From assembly GCA_963971285.1 (NCBI GenBank), contig OZ020262.1, positions 10,360,745 to 10,424,744 on the forward strand: a stretch of 64,000 bases of DNA. Reading direction: 5' to 3'. The notes beneath the pieces were generated by a model, which was given only the letters and a program-made list of their open reading frames with translations, was not told the DNA's origin and searched no databases. Positions 12,979 to 24,497 of the stretch are shown here, in pieces. The stretch comes from Astropecten irregularis (lineage: Eukaryota > Echinodermata > Asteroidea > Paxillosida > Astropectinidae). Position 1 is the first letter of the stretch. Every line of letters starts with the position of its first letter. Both the position numbers and the translations under genes were made by a program.

Positions 12979-14158
12979 TCTTTTCTTCTTCTTCTTCTTG
13001 TCGTATGAATTCCTATAGACAAAGCACATGTGCATTCTAGGTGCCACTTTTGCCACTTTTAAACTGCCGATTTTAATCAAACTTGGTCAAAACAAAGTCC
13101 CCACAGCGAAGTTGGTTGCCGAAACTTTTCGTCATCATGACGTCATCAGGTGTCACGTGACAGTGTCTTAAAGGGGCAAACTTCAGACATCAATTATGAA
13201 CGAACCCTATGTCTGATTGAGTTGAAACTTGGTATGTATCTAAGTCGGGAAGTGTTATATCGAAAAATTGCAATGACGTCATCATGACGTCATTCCCTGA
13301 TTTTTTATGATTTATTGAAATTTTGGGTCATTAAAGTTCTTTTAATGATATCTAGTAAATGAAACAAGATATCTTTGAATTTCTTTTTGATAATTCTTCA
13401 GCATACACCATAGATGAACACTGCATAGACAAAAATTCAGTGACGTCATCATGACGTCATAAAAAATGTGATTTTTATAACACATAGTAGGAACGGCCGA
13501 TGGCCTTGAAAATTGGTACATTGGTGAATTGGAGGTTCGGGGTTGTAATTATGAAGTTACATCAAGACAGCGTCATTTTTTTTTTTTTTATGATTTTTTG
13601 AATATTTTTCACGCTATAGCCCATTGACTTGTACAGGGCAAACAGGAAGTAGCTCCTCATTTAAAAGTGGTAAGAGCTAGGATCATGATTCTTTCACCAA
13701 ATATCAATGTTAGGCAAGGTCTTTCTTTGTGACACATTGCTTGACCTCCGTGACCTCTACTTCCGGTCAAACAGGAAGTAGCTCCTCATTTAAAAGTGGT
13801 TACAGCTATGATCATGATTCTTTCACCAAACGTGAATGTTAGGCAATTTCCTTCATTTGTGTCACATTGCTTGACCTCTGTGACCTCTACTTCCGGTCAA
13901 ACAGGAAGTAGCTCCTCATTTAAAAGTTGTAAGAGCTAGGATCATGATTCTTTCAGCAAAAGTAAATGTTAGGCAAGGTCTTTCCCTGTGACACAAACAT
14001 GACCAAGTCAAGTGACTTCAGATTAAAGGTGCACTCTCCAAAAGTATAAAGTTTAATATCTTAATCAAATGTTTTTTTGTGTATAATGTTTTGAAAAAAT
14101 TTTAATATCATAAAACGGAAAAGCCATGTGTTCTGTTTTCAACAGACACAATATCTAG
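12979..14158 (+). mobile_element. Helitron-like unit E8 (array copy 4)
   Basis: 1180 bp copy that begins TCTTTTC immediately after the CTAG of E7 and ends CTAG at 14155-14158. Internal content is as in E5, with three sub-repeats and five TGACGTCA sites. Confidence 0.7.
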
Positions 14159-15000
14159 TTTTTTTTTTCTTTCTTTTTTTTTTTTTATTCCACTTTTTTC
14201 CCATAGACATAACACAGGGTTTTTATACAAGTCACTTCTACCCTTATGCCAGTTCCGATCAACTTCATACTTTGCACATAGTTAGACCACCACCCCAGGT
14301 GCCATGCCGAAACATTTCGTCATCATGACGTCATCACGTGCACCATGACGTCATCATAAAAGTGCAAATTTCAAGGCTCTTTATCTCCGGAACTGCAAGT
14401 CAGATGCAACTCAAACTTGGTATGGAAGTATATGGGGACGTGATATAGACAAAAATTACAGTCACGTGCTGATGACGTCATCGTGCGATTTTATACGAAT
14501 TATTCAATTTTTGGACCTTTTCTTTATAACTCATGAACCACAAATCGTATTTTCGTAATTCTTTCGTCAAAATGTTTGTTAGGCTATAGGCACATGCCAC
14601 AAAATACCAAAAAGTGGTGACGTCATGATGACGTCATCAAAAAGCCGATTTTCTGATTCACATATAAGGGAATATCCAATGGTGATAAAACTTGGTGGAT
14701 AGGTAGGGAATGGTACCAGTATCCTAAATTTGAAGTGACGTCACGATGACGTCATCGGCTGATTTTTTATTGATTTTTGAATATTTAATTTCGCCATTTT
14801 TTCCTAGAAACACATATAAGCGTATATCCGATCGTAATGAAACTTGGTGGGTAGGTACGGAATGGTATTAGTATCCCTAATGTGAAGTGACGTCACAATG
14901 ACGTCATCGCCTGATTTTTTATTGATTTTTTTTAATGATTAATTTTGCCATTTAGAGTCAAACATGGAACTTTTTGGACCGCTGATATGGCTATCCATAG
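14159..15000 (+). repeat. Diverged TGACGTCA-rich relative of the Helitron-like units
   Basis: After a T-rich tract the sequence carries about nine more TGACGTCA sites between 14325 and 14910, mostly in pairs. They alternate with phrases like AACTTGGTGG and a GATTTTTTATTGATTT spacer in a ~150 bp rhythm. It shares the modular plan of the adjoining units but not their exact sequence, so it looks like an older or sister family. Confidence 0.5.
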
Positions 15001-17620
15001 TAGTGGGCCAATTATGTACAGGCAAACGTAGCACGACGAGCTAGAAAATCAGTCATTTTGCTGTTTCCACCGTCAATAAGCACAACCATACATACTACGC
15101 GGGTTGGCATATAGTAGACTCGGCCATTTCTGTGTTTCTCGTGGCCGTGTTTATGAATCTGTATACGTGTATTGATGGACGACTGACGACGTTCCTGATA
15201 CATGTAGTTGTTTAAAACAATAAAGACACCGCTGATAAAGTATTTCTCCATCCTGGGCCAATTGTGTACATGTTTGTTTGTACATTTTATAAAACATACG
15301 CGAAACAGCTCAGTGTTTGTTGCTACAAGTACAAACACAGGTCTAGTTCCACTTGCAATGCGCTGGTATCTGAACAACAGCTTATTATTTCGGGTGTTTG
15401 AAGCCAGAAAGATCGATGGAAACTTCGGCCGACAACCATTGGCACACGTACGTTGATTCCTCGTGCACCGTGTGATCGGTGGCATGATCGGTACGGTGTG
15501 CATGTGTGGTAAGCACGGTGCGTGATTGATTGTATTCTAGCGTAGGCCAGTTCGCAATTCGGCAGGAGTAAACTTGTTACAAAGCTACCACCGCTTCGCA
15601 GCAAACACGATCGACTCTATGTGCAAACGGTGTTGGCCCTTGTGCTCGCTATGCACAAGGTTGCTGGTAATTTGGTGTCCTTTAGTCGTAAAAACATCAT
15701 GGCCTTCATTTTTCAAGATTTTATTTGAAAAGAAGTCCTGGATTTTGCGTTACAATGGCAGTGCGTTTAGTATCAAAATTTGTTAACAAGTGAAAGGACT
15801 TGGGCTACTCTATGGTTTTTGCAGACTGGTACCCTGCGTGTTATAACTTATGCTCACTCTATTCAAAACACGGTGCCAGACTACTATCAGACACCGCGTG
15901 CCTCGTGGCATACCGATTCGCGAACGGAGTAATTTGCACAATTCGTCAAAGCGTGTGTGAACGATCTTCCGTGTTTAGCCTTTAGGCACGAAATGGATCA
16001 TAGGCCTAGGCCTATTTCTGTTCACTCTTTCTGGATTTTATTTCGATTTTCTGAAAATCGGAGTATTGCTCGTACATTCACGAAACCATAGGATGCCTTT
16101 TTTGGAAATTTTTAGCTACATTATGCTTACGTAAAGATGAGTTTGAGACTGCAATTATTGACAATTCTTGCCACAACGGGATTTTACCGTACCGCGACGT
16201 ACCGTGTGACGGCCGTGGGGCTAATGCTTCGTGTGGCCGGTCAACATTCCGCACGGGTACGCTACCTACGTTGTATGCCGCGTTGCACGTAAACATTTGT
16301 GGTTTTTATCTCCATGCAAGAATATTGCGTGTTAATCTGTTAATGGATTGTTTTTCACTCTTAAACTTAGAATTACTTTTATTATTTGTCATAAGTCATA
16401 ACTTTTGTAATGAATGGAAATTTCTCTTTTGATTTTTCTGTGAAATTTTATAGTAGATGTTATAAAGCTAGACCCAACTGTCTAAAAAGAACTTGCCTCG
16501 ACAAGAAGCAAATTTAGTGCAACCTCCTTGGGCTATGCTAAATAAATTCATATTTTTCGTTTTAAATAGTGTTTCTTCTAATTGGCATTGGTCAATATTA
16601 ATGTTCTTGTTGGTACAGTATGTAGTTTCAATTATAAATCTGCCAGTGAATCCTTTTTATATTTTTGAATTTGAATTTTGTTGTAATAAATTTAAAATGA
16701 CAAAATTATTATTTCTTTTCATACTGCATCTAAATGAAAACTATTTGAAAACAAACTTGCCACTTAATGATTGAAAAATTACCAGTGTTTGGTCAAACAT
16801 GTCAAATGTTGGTAAAATCCCAGAAATCTATAAAAATAAAAAAAAAGATGGGGAAAAAAAATTATGAAATAAATGCAGACAAAAAAGGAAAAAAGAAGTG
16901 AAATCCCATTTTATTTTCCATGACAAAAAGCTATAAAGAAAGCTCCTGAAATACTCTAAAATGCACCAGAGAGCATCTAAAGCCCAAAATTTTCCGGGGC
17001 CCTTAAGCGGGCCCCGAACCCCACGCCATGGCTTCGCATATTAAAAAATCCCCCACACTTTTGAAAAATCCTGGGGAGAACCCTGATAAGGGTCCTAACT
17101 TGCAGCAAATTTACAAATTTTGTGCCTAATTATGGGAAATTGAATTGTTTGCCAAGGCATCTGATGTTAGTTTTAACAAGGAGGTAGACAGAATTAGATT
17201 CTACCTCCTTGGTTTTAACATGGTTCTAACACGAGAAATTGGGCTTGCATGTTGATTTGTGCTGTTGAAATCTGTAAAATGAACAAAAGTAGGTCATTTG
17301 ATTGCAACATGCACCCTGGAAACCCAAATTTCATTTACTTTAAAATGTATTTATGCTCCAACTGATTCAGCAACAGGGGTTTTCCAAATTAATACATGAT
17401 TAATAGTACTGTACATACATTTACTGATTTGTATGTTGGGGAAGATGAAGTTGGACTAATTAGTTGGATTAAAAGAAAACTTTCTGGCCTAATCAAATTC
17501 AAAATCTAGAATTATAGGCCTTAGCCCTAATAAAAAAGTTAGCTTTTTTCAATCCTGCAGGGGTGCTATTTGTTATGTTTTTCATGTAAGCTTGTTTCTA
17601 ATCTCATTTTTACTGTACAG
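15001..17620. other. Gene-free stretch
   Basis: No supported gene. The 163-codon minus frame at 15012-15503 has no domain and unusual composition. Small palindromes are visible: GGGGCCC and GGGCCCC around TTAAGC at about 16997-17016, and an AGGAGGTAGA/TCTACCTCCT hairpin at about 17180-17211. This could be intronic if the exon at 17.9 kb is real, because later exons of that gene would lie to the left. Confidence 0.4.
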
Positions 17621-17629
17621 TCTATGGGG

Positions 17630-17860
17630 GTTTACGAAACGGAGGCTCAGGCTCAGGCTCAGGCTCAGGCTCTGACATCCATATGCTGAAAATATAGGTT
17701 GTGGTTTTTCATTGAAGCTGAAACTCTGTTTTCCTTTTCAAACTAGAGAATCTACTTCAGAACCGCAGCCAAAAGCCTCTATTTTGATACCCGTTATTTT
17801 AGAATGGATTCACGAAATGGTGCTGGAGCCTGAGCCTCCGTTTGTAACTTCCTGTTTTGT
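17630..17860. mobile_element. GGCTCA-type terminal-repeat MITE, copy 1
   Basis: Left end ACGAAACGGAGGCTCAGG with several GGCTCA hexamers; right end GGAGCCTGAGCCTCCGTTTG. The core includes ATATAGGTTGTGG and CCGCAGCCAAAAGCCTCTAT. Family members are at 42.6, 47.7, 50.7 and 62.4 kb. Confidence 0.7.
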
Positions 17861-17935
17861 ATGTTTTCTACATGTTCTTGCAAAAGTAATAAATGGAATG
17901 AAATGAAAAAAAAGAATTTTTAAAAATGTACTTAC

Positions 17936-18035
17936 CCCTCTTTCTCTTGATGAGGCCATACCGGTTTGGATGGGTTGAGCACCTGCTTGATCCATGGGGT
18001 AATTCGATGCCATGTCGAGTGAGAATCAGGCCGTT
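17936..18035 (-). CDS. Candidate first coding exon of an unidentified gene
   Basis: On the minus strand a TTTAG acceptor is followed by a short leader, an ATG at 18013, 26 codons and a strong GTAAGT donor at 17935-17930. The peptide starts MASNYPMDQAGAQPIQ and is Ala/Gln/Ser rich, with no domain or signal peptide. Later exons would lie below 17.9 kb, but none was recognised through the repeat block, so the gene cannot be named. It could be a chance splice pair. Confidence 0.3.
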
Positions 18036-18133
18036 CTAAACAACACAAAACACAGACCGAATCGTATTTTTAAAATGTTGTCGTGCCTATAGTATACACA
18101 TCATAATGAAAGCCAAAATCGACTATGTATTAA

Positions 18134-18502
18134 ACTAAAGGTATAGTATCATACTTTGGTAAGAGACCAAAACAGAAATGTTCACAGATTTACATATAAC
18201 TTACAGGGTATGAAGATGGTGATGGTACAAACATACCGTTACAATTTTTCCCCCTGAAATGGTGTATTTATCCAGAAAATAGTAAAACAATGACCAAAAA
18301 TCTTTTTGATCTTTTAAAAGATCAAAAATCAAAGAGAAAAGACTTAAGAAATACTGTGGCCGTTTTTCACTGTTTTCTCAAAAAGTGGACACCGTATGGG
18401 ACTGAAATTTTCACAGATGACTGTTACTGCATCTGTCTTGATATTTTTGCCCATGAATCTGTATTTCTTTGATAAAAACCAAAGTATGATACTACCTTTA
18501 AA
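18134..18502. mobile_element. TTAAAGG MITE family A, copy 1
   Basis: Ends are AAAGGTATAGTATCATACTT and ACCAAAGTATGATACTACC. The interior carries CTTACAGGGTATGAAGATGG, GAAATGGTGTATTTATCC and a TTTTAAAAGATCAAAA palindrome. It is non-coding, ~365 bp, with at least eight relatives in the window. Confidence 0.75.
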
Positions 18503-18738
18503 GACCTGCGCAAACTGGGGGTGGATCTAGGAATGTTCATGGGGGGGGGGGTTCATACATCTGCACCGTCTGTAGGGGACCTCCACACAGAAAATTTACG
18601 AGGATAAAAATGAAATTTCCTGCTACTTCATAGCAAATTTGCATGAAAACAAATTTTTACTTAAAAAAAAACCCAGCAATTTTGTGAGTGGGGAGGGGGG
18701 GGGGGTGGTCGTACAGAGCAGGGCAGACCATATGGTCT

Positions 18739-19187
18739 CAGGTGGGGTTAGTGTGCTTTAGTCCACAAGGATCATTTCCAGACATGGCTTAAACTAAGAA
18801 AACTAATTCACATCAATAATAAATATGTTGACCAGTTGTGATTTCCTCTTCAATATTATTTATCATTAGCAAGATCAAATTTGCATTAGTGTCTTTATAT
18901 ATATTATTATTCAGTATTTATTTAGGTAAGAAACTGTTTTTTTTTACTGAAATATGGCCGAAATATGTGCATTTTAGGGTTTACAGGACTCATGAATAAA
19001 TTTGCTTGAAGTAACAAATCTCATTTTGGAACAGAACAAGCTAAATAAATACTGAAAATAATATGGGTGGCGTAAAAGACACTAACCCCGTTAAATTTGT
19101 GGAAAGAGGGCACTGCTTTGATGTTGAGGGAAATTATGGGGTCTGAAAATTCTCCTTGTGGACTAAAGCACACGACTAACCCCGTCT
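18739..19187. mobile_element. MITE with GGGGTTAGTGTGCTTTAGTC ends
   Basis: The left sequence GGGGTTAGTGTGCTTTAGTC is matched in inverse by GACTAAAGCACACGACTAAC at the right. A ~160 bp internal segment (about 18930-19090) is repeated at 56760-56935 in GFM1 intron 1, so the element is dispersed. Confidence 0.6.
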
Positions 19188-19589
19188 CACTCTTGAAATT
19201 GAGGCAAGGACTTGTTTCCCTGCCCCACAATATGGCAGGGCAGCTAGACTTACCGCCGACACTGACTGTTTTGTCTTGAATTAATACTAGGATTGGAATT
19301 TCCAACAGGTGGCAACGAGGTTTCAACATGGAGGAAGAATAAACAATGATGTGTGTCTTCCAAATGAAATCGGAGATTGTTTACTTCAAGGACATTGCTG
19401 TATGAAGGAATGTAGGCATTCGCCCTAAGGCTGAGTGTGTACATGTACATGTACAGTGTGATTGTTGCATGGTTAGGTTGCATTGAGCTTACCTTGACTT
19501 TCACGGGTTAAAAATGGCGTAGTTCTGCACTGCAGGCTGAAGTTCTAACACTTTCACCGTCAGCGTGTTGCCAACCAAATCCACAGTGT

Positions 19590-21835
19590 TCTGTATTCTG
19601 TCAAAATTCGGTAGCATATGTTGGTGCAACGCTGGGCCGAGTATTGAATACGCATCACGTACTACGTCCGTATCCGTATCCGGATCCGACCCCGAATCCG
19701 CACCACTGATATTGCGCGCGCCTCTCTATACATTACTGTATGTACAATCGCCTGTATACTGTATGTACAATGTACATGTACATATGTACATGTACTGTAC
19801 ATGCACTGTTCACAGTGTATTCTGTGCCGCACATGCACCCGAGTTATTCTCGGCTGAGACGAGCGCCTATACTCTTCACAGGGTTGCTCCACATCTAAAC
19901 TTATACTAGTGTACATTGTAGTATCCTGCAGTTATCGGTTTTCGCTCCGATAACAGTAAAGTTTCTCAAAAATGGAAACGAAATGGAATATCAGAAAAAT
20001 CACTCCTCACACCTTTCAACTGGACACTTCCAGATTATTATCTGTAAAAATCCTTGAAGTTCAAGTCTTTTCTTTGAAAATATTGTCCGTCATTTACAGG
20101 GACACTAATTCCGCTCTGTAAACGCGACGTCATGTGTTTTCACCCCCTTGGCTGAGTGGCAAAGTTCATTGACATCGGAGTAGCTATGGCGCACCAAGTC
20201 ACTCAAAAACGGCTGGAATATTGTCCTGACTTGATTCTTTTTACTGGATTAATTGAGTTTATTTTTAAAAGGTTCTAAAACAGTCTTGATTCCAAGATTG
20301 TGAATTATAGATAATTTATCAACAATATCATGCATGACATATTTAAAGGCAAATAAAATTAAATCTAATTGTTTATCTTGATGCGAAATATTATCACAGC
20401 ATTTTTCATAATATCTGGCATCATTATGAGAGGCCTAAACATGGATACATCAGCTTATCAAAGTTAAAATTTAAAGGAGAAAAATAAAACACTGTCACTC
20501 CGATTTGAGAAAGACTTTAACACTTTTGTCTCGTTGGCACGCCATAAAAACCCAGATCGCAACAGGGTCACATGACCTGCCATCTGACATCGGAAGAATG
20601 AAAGTTGCTTGAGCAGACGACAGTTTAGTTTGGAATTTTTGACCACAGATTGTGTCTTTTATAAACGTTTGAACATTAGCCTTAAAATGCATTAGTAATT
20701 TACACCCAAAAACACATACTAGTTTTTAACTTTTGAGTATCACTCACGACTGGAAACTTTATTTTCAACATCCTGAATGTTGGAGATAGCCCTGAGTGTA
20801 GTCATCACTTTAGGGATACTGATCACAAAGAATCTCGCACGATCTCGCGGTAAAAGGGAGTCGAATTTAGGGAGCGAAAACACATGTCGGGTGAAAACAC
20901 ATGACCGGACGATAAATTATTCTCGGCTGAGACGAGCGCCTATACTCTTCACAGGGTTGCTCCACATCTTAACTTATACTAGTGTACATTGTAGTAAATT
21001 ATTCTCGGCTGAGACGAGCGCCTATACTCTTCACAGGGTTGCTCCACAACTTAACTTATACTCGTGTACATTGTAGTAAATTATTCTCGGCTGAGACGAG
21101 CGCCTATACTCTTCACAGGGTTGCTCCACAACTGAAGTTAACTTATGCCAGTGTACATTGCAGTAAATTATTCTCGGCTGAGACGAGCGCCTATACTCTT
21201 CACAGGGTTGCTCCACAACTTATCTTATACTCGTGTATATTGTGATCAATTATTCTCGGCTGAGACGAGCGCCGATTCTTCACAGGGTTGCTCCACACTT
21301 TCTTAACTTATACTTACTGTACATTGTAGTAAATTATTCTCGGCTGAGACGCGCGCCTATACTCACAGGGTTGCTCCACAGGGTTGCTCCACAACACTAG
21401 TATAAGTTTAGTAATAATTTATTACAATGTACAGTTAGTATAAGTTAAGTTGTGGAGCAACCCTGTGAAGAGTATAGGCGATCGTCTCAGCCGAGAATAA
21501 TTTATTACAATGTACACTAGTATAAGTTAAGATGTGGAGCAACCCTGTGAAGAGTATAGGCGTTCGTCTCAGCCGAGAATAATTTTCTACAATGTACACT
21601 AGTATAAGTTTAGATGTGGAGCAACCCTGTGAAGAGTAAGCGCTCGTCTCAGCCGAGAATAACTCGGGTGCATGTGCGGCACAGAATACACTGTGAACAG
21701 TATATGTAGGCGCGCGCAATATCAGTGGTGCGGATTTGGTGTCGGACCAGGATACGGATACGGACGTAGTACGTGATGCGTATTCAATACTCGGCCCAGC
21801 GTTGCACCAACATATGCTACCTCAAAATTCGACTG
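19590..21835. mobile_element. 2.2 kb fold-back element
   Basis: The left arm (19590-19920) and right arm (about 21600-21835) are imperfect inverted copies. They share GTAGCATATGTTGGTGCAAC with its complement, TGATATTGCGCGCGCC with its complement, and the CACCCGAGTTATTCTCGG block. Tandem ~83 bp repeats in both orientations lie between them. Long inverted arms that contain tandem repeats are typical of fold-back DNA transposons. There is no transposase frame. The non-repeat filler at 19930-20915 may be an unrelated insertion. Confidence 0.55.
20915..21665. repeat. ~83 bp tandem repeat array, six forward and three inverted copies
   Basis: The unit contains TTATTCTCGGCTGAGACGAG, CTTCACAGGGTTGCTCCACA and a TATACTAGTGTACATTGTAG-like linker. 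Six copies run forward (20915-21385), three run inverted (21430-21665), and a single forward copy is at about 19843-19918. All open frames here are translations of the repeat. Confidence 0.8.
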
Positions 21836-22208
21836 CAGCCACCGCCGTACTGTCAAGTACACGAAGCCCAGTACAAATCCCGATGAATACTGCCAAATCA
21901 CGGGTAATGTTGGGGTCTAAAGATCGGGTCTAAAGAAGTCTGGCAAAACTCAGCATCCTTCAATAATGGTTTCGTGGTTGATACACCGATTATGCTGTCA
22001 ACTCTACCGTGTTTTCCTGCTGTGTGAGAGTGTCTAGCTAGTCACGAGCTTCCCCACGATTCCTCGGCAATTGCAATGGCAAGGCAAGGCATGGGCCATG
22101 GGCCAACTACACACATGACGTCTGTGCTACATACAGGGTCCAATTACATAGCCACGCCCACTTCTCCGTGAAGTTACGCCCCTTTTGAATATCTGAATTC
22201 TGTCTCGT

Positions 22209-22822
22209 CTAAGGGGCCACTCAAAAATGCTCAATGTTTTTAAAATGTCTACCTTTTTTTTCGGAATAGTGGGTGGGTGGGTCAAGGAAACAAGTGAAGT
22301 AAACTGTTCATCAAAATTTACTTTTTACATTAAAATCTTTTATTCTGACTATTGCCTGAAATACATTTACAATGGTCAATGCAATTGGTTGCGATGATCG
22401 TAACCCTCGCGGGTCTGACATGGGGACTGGGACCAATTAACGTAAGGTGTTTTTAGGCCTATAGGTCTATTTTAAATTTAACTTCGGGTGCATTCGTTTA
22501 GCTCACTCGGGTCGATACCAGTCAACCTCGTCACCATTCTCTCGCTTGTTTTGTGCAGTATAACGCGACCATTCCCAGTAAGGGCTGACCCGTGTTAGCT
22601 AAACGAATGCACCCCGCATGGAATCACATAAAGACGGTCAAATTAATTATAGATTTATGCATGTATTTTAATTAATAAATGCATATACAATGTATAAGCT
22701 AGATGAACAATCCGGGAGTTTCTTTCTTTTTTATCGAAATTGGGGATGGGTTGCGGTGGGTCAAACAAATTTGGAAAAAAATCGAAATTTAAAAACATTG
22801 ACAATTTTGAGTGGCCCCTAAG
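22209..22822. mobile_element. Inverted-repeat element with CTAAGGGGCCACTCAAAA ends
   Basis: CTAAGGGGCCACTCAAAA at the left and TTTTGAGTGGCCCCTAAG-like sequence at the right form terminal inverted repeats of about 35 bp, with a second shared block TCAATGTTTTTAAA. A separate small MITE (22486-22614) is nested inside. Confidence 0.6.
22486..22614. mobile_element. Nested 129 bp MITE
   Basis: GGGTGCATTCGTTTAGCT at the left and AGCTAAACGAATGCACCC at the right are perfect inverted repeats of 18 bp around a 93 bp core. Confidence 0.75.
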
Positions 22823-23345
22823 TACATAATACACGGTATGTGTAGGGTTTTCCCGGAGTCGTGAAACATGCATACGCAATGCCATTGCCATGACTGACGT
22901 ACTGGGGAGTATTTCGCAACGATTTTCACATCTGGAAATTCCCAATCTGTGAAATAGGCGCCAGCTTCGGGATTTTTTTTTCAAAATGAATGAATCATTA
23001 TCGCCCTTACCTCTGTATGTTAGCGCCAAAAAAAAAAAAAACCTGGACAATACAATAGTCGATCCTCCATGATCAAAGCATACAATGCAAATAAAATATT
23101 AAAGTTATGGAGCCTTTTCAACACAGTTTACAAAGCAAGTTTTGCCACTCATTTTTATATGCAAGTTTTTTTTAAGACGGGTAATTTATAGCTACATGTA
23201 TTTCATATCATTCATAATTATGCCATCCACGTTAAAGGAACTCGAATTTCTTGTGAAAATCTTATGGAGTGAACGTGCAACGTCTTCTAAAGCTGCATTA
23301 CGAGGACACATCTTTTGTGATGAAGTCCACATTGGACGCAACAAG

Positions 23346-23579
23346 CAGGGGCGGATCCAGGGGCGTACGCCTCCTTTTCTTTCAGTTCAAAAACCCCAAT
23401 GAGTAGAGGGAGATAAACTCAAAATTTCTAAAATCATCAGCAGACTAGAGTAAGCAAAACACTCTTAAAAGTTTGTGCCCTCGTCGGGGACTTTATACCA
23501 TTTGTAATTGCAATTGGTACATTTTGTTTCCACCCCCCCCCCCCCTGGACAATCCTGGATCCGCCCCTGACAAGAAGGG
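23346..23579. mobile_element. MITE with CAGGGGCGGATCCAGG ends
   Basis: CAGGGGCGGATCCAGG at the left and CCTGGATCCGCCCCTG at the right are perfect 16 bp inverted repeats. A C14 run lies just inside the right end. CAGGGGCGGATCC-type ends are widespread among animal hAT-like MITEs; that assignment is inferred. Confidence 0.7.
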
Positions 23580-24015
23580 GTAGGGTAACTGCAGCATTAA
23601 CTTTTTAAAACTACATGCAGATACACCCTGAAAATATAAAAGAGTTGTAATCCACGTTCGTTAATGAAGATATTACTTGACAGTTTCCTGAAAGTATAAC
23701 AAATAAGAATGTGTACACAAATTCACAATAGTTTTCCTTTGATTGAATAATTATCTTTTCTTTATTAGACAAGCCATGCAATTATAAGCATTATATTACC
23801 ACTTATATTGATGTTTATTTTTGTTTAATGTTTATTTACTGATACGTCTACTTCTTATTCATTATTGTGTTTGTTTGTTTGTTTGTCAGGGTGTTTGTTT
23901 TTTTGTGGTCTAGTGAATTGGTGATATTTATGTTTAGCCCACGAAAATTGTTTGGAGTGATCTCCTTTGTTTTGATGCACAACAGAAAACACAAATTATT
24001 TTTACCAATTTCTTC

Positions 24016-24497
24016 TAAAGGTAGTATCATACTTTGGCAGCATACCAAAACAGAAATCTTCACAGATTTACCTATAACTTACAGGGTATAAAGATGGTGA
24101 TGGTAGAAACACACCGTTAAAATGTTTCTGCCTGAAATGGTGTATTTATCCAGAAAAGAGCAAAACCAATGACCAAAATGTTTTTTGACCTTTTAAAGAT
24201 CAAAAATAAAAGAGTGAATATGTAAGAAATACTGAGGCCGTTTTTTACTGTTTTCTCAAAAAGTGGGCACTGTATGGGACTGAAATGTTCACAGATGACT
24301 GTTACTGTATCTTCCTTGATATTTATGCCCATGAATCTGTACTTCTTTGATAAAATATATTATATATTTTTCCATAACCGCGGTACTTCGAATTGAACGT
24401 TTCTCAATATGCATTATACTATCCAAAGCAGCTGTACTTCTCACCAAGTAAGTTTTTATTGCCATAAATTTTCAGAGTCATTACCAAACGTATGCAA
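24016..24497. mobile_element. Family A MITE abutting a family B fragment
   Basis: 24016-24352 is a family A element whose right end is lost at a TATATTATATAT tract. It runs directly into 24360-24497, the right part of a family B element (GCAGCTGTACTTCTCACC, then ATTACCAAACGTATGCAAAG). One element inserted into or recombined with the other. Confidence 0.65.

Noticed and set aside
15012-15503. 163-codon minus-strand open frame
   Set aside because: No domain, no splice context and mixed composition. The opposite strand is equally open, as expected by chance.
20915-21665. CRISPR-like array
   Set aside because: The regular repeats are ~83 bp with no unique spacers, switch orientation and lie in an animal genome; this is a satellite in a fold-back element.
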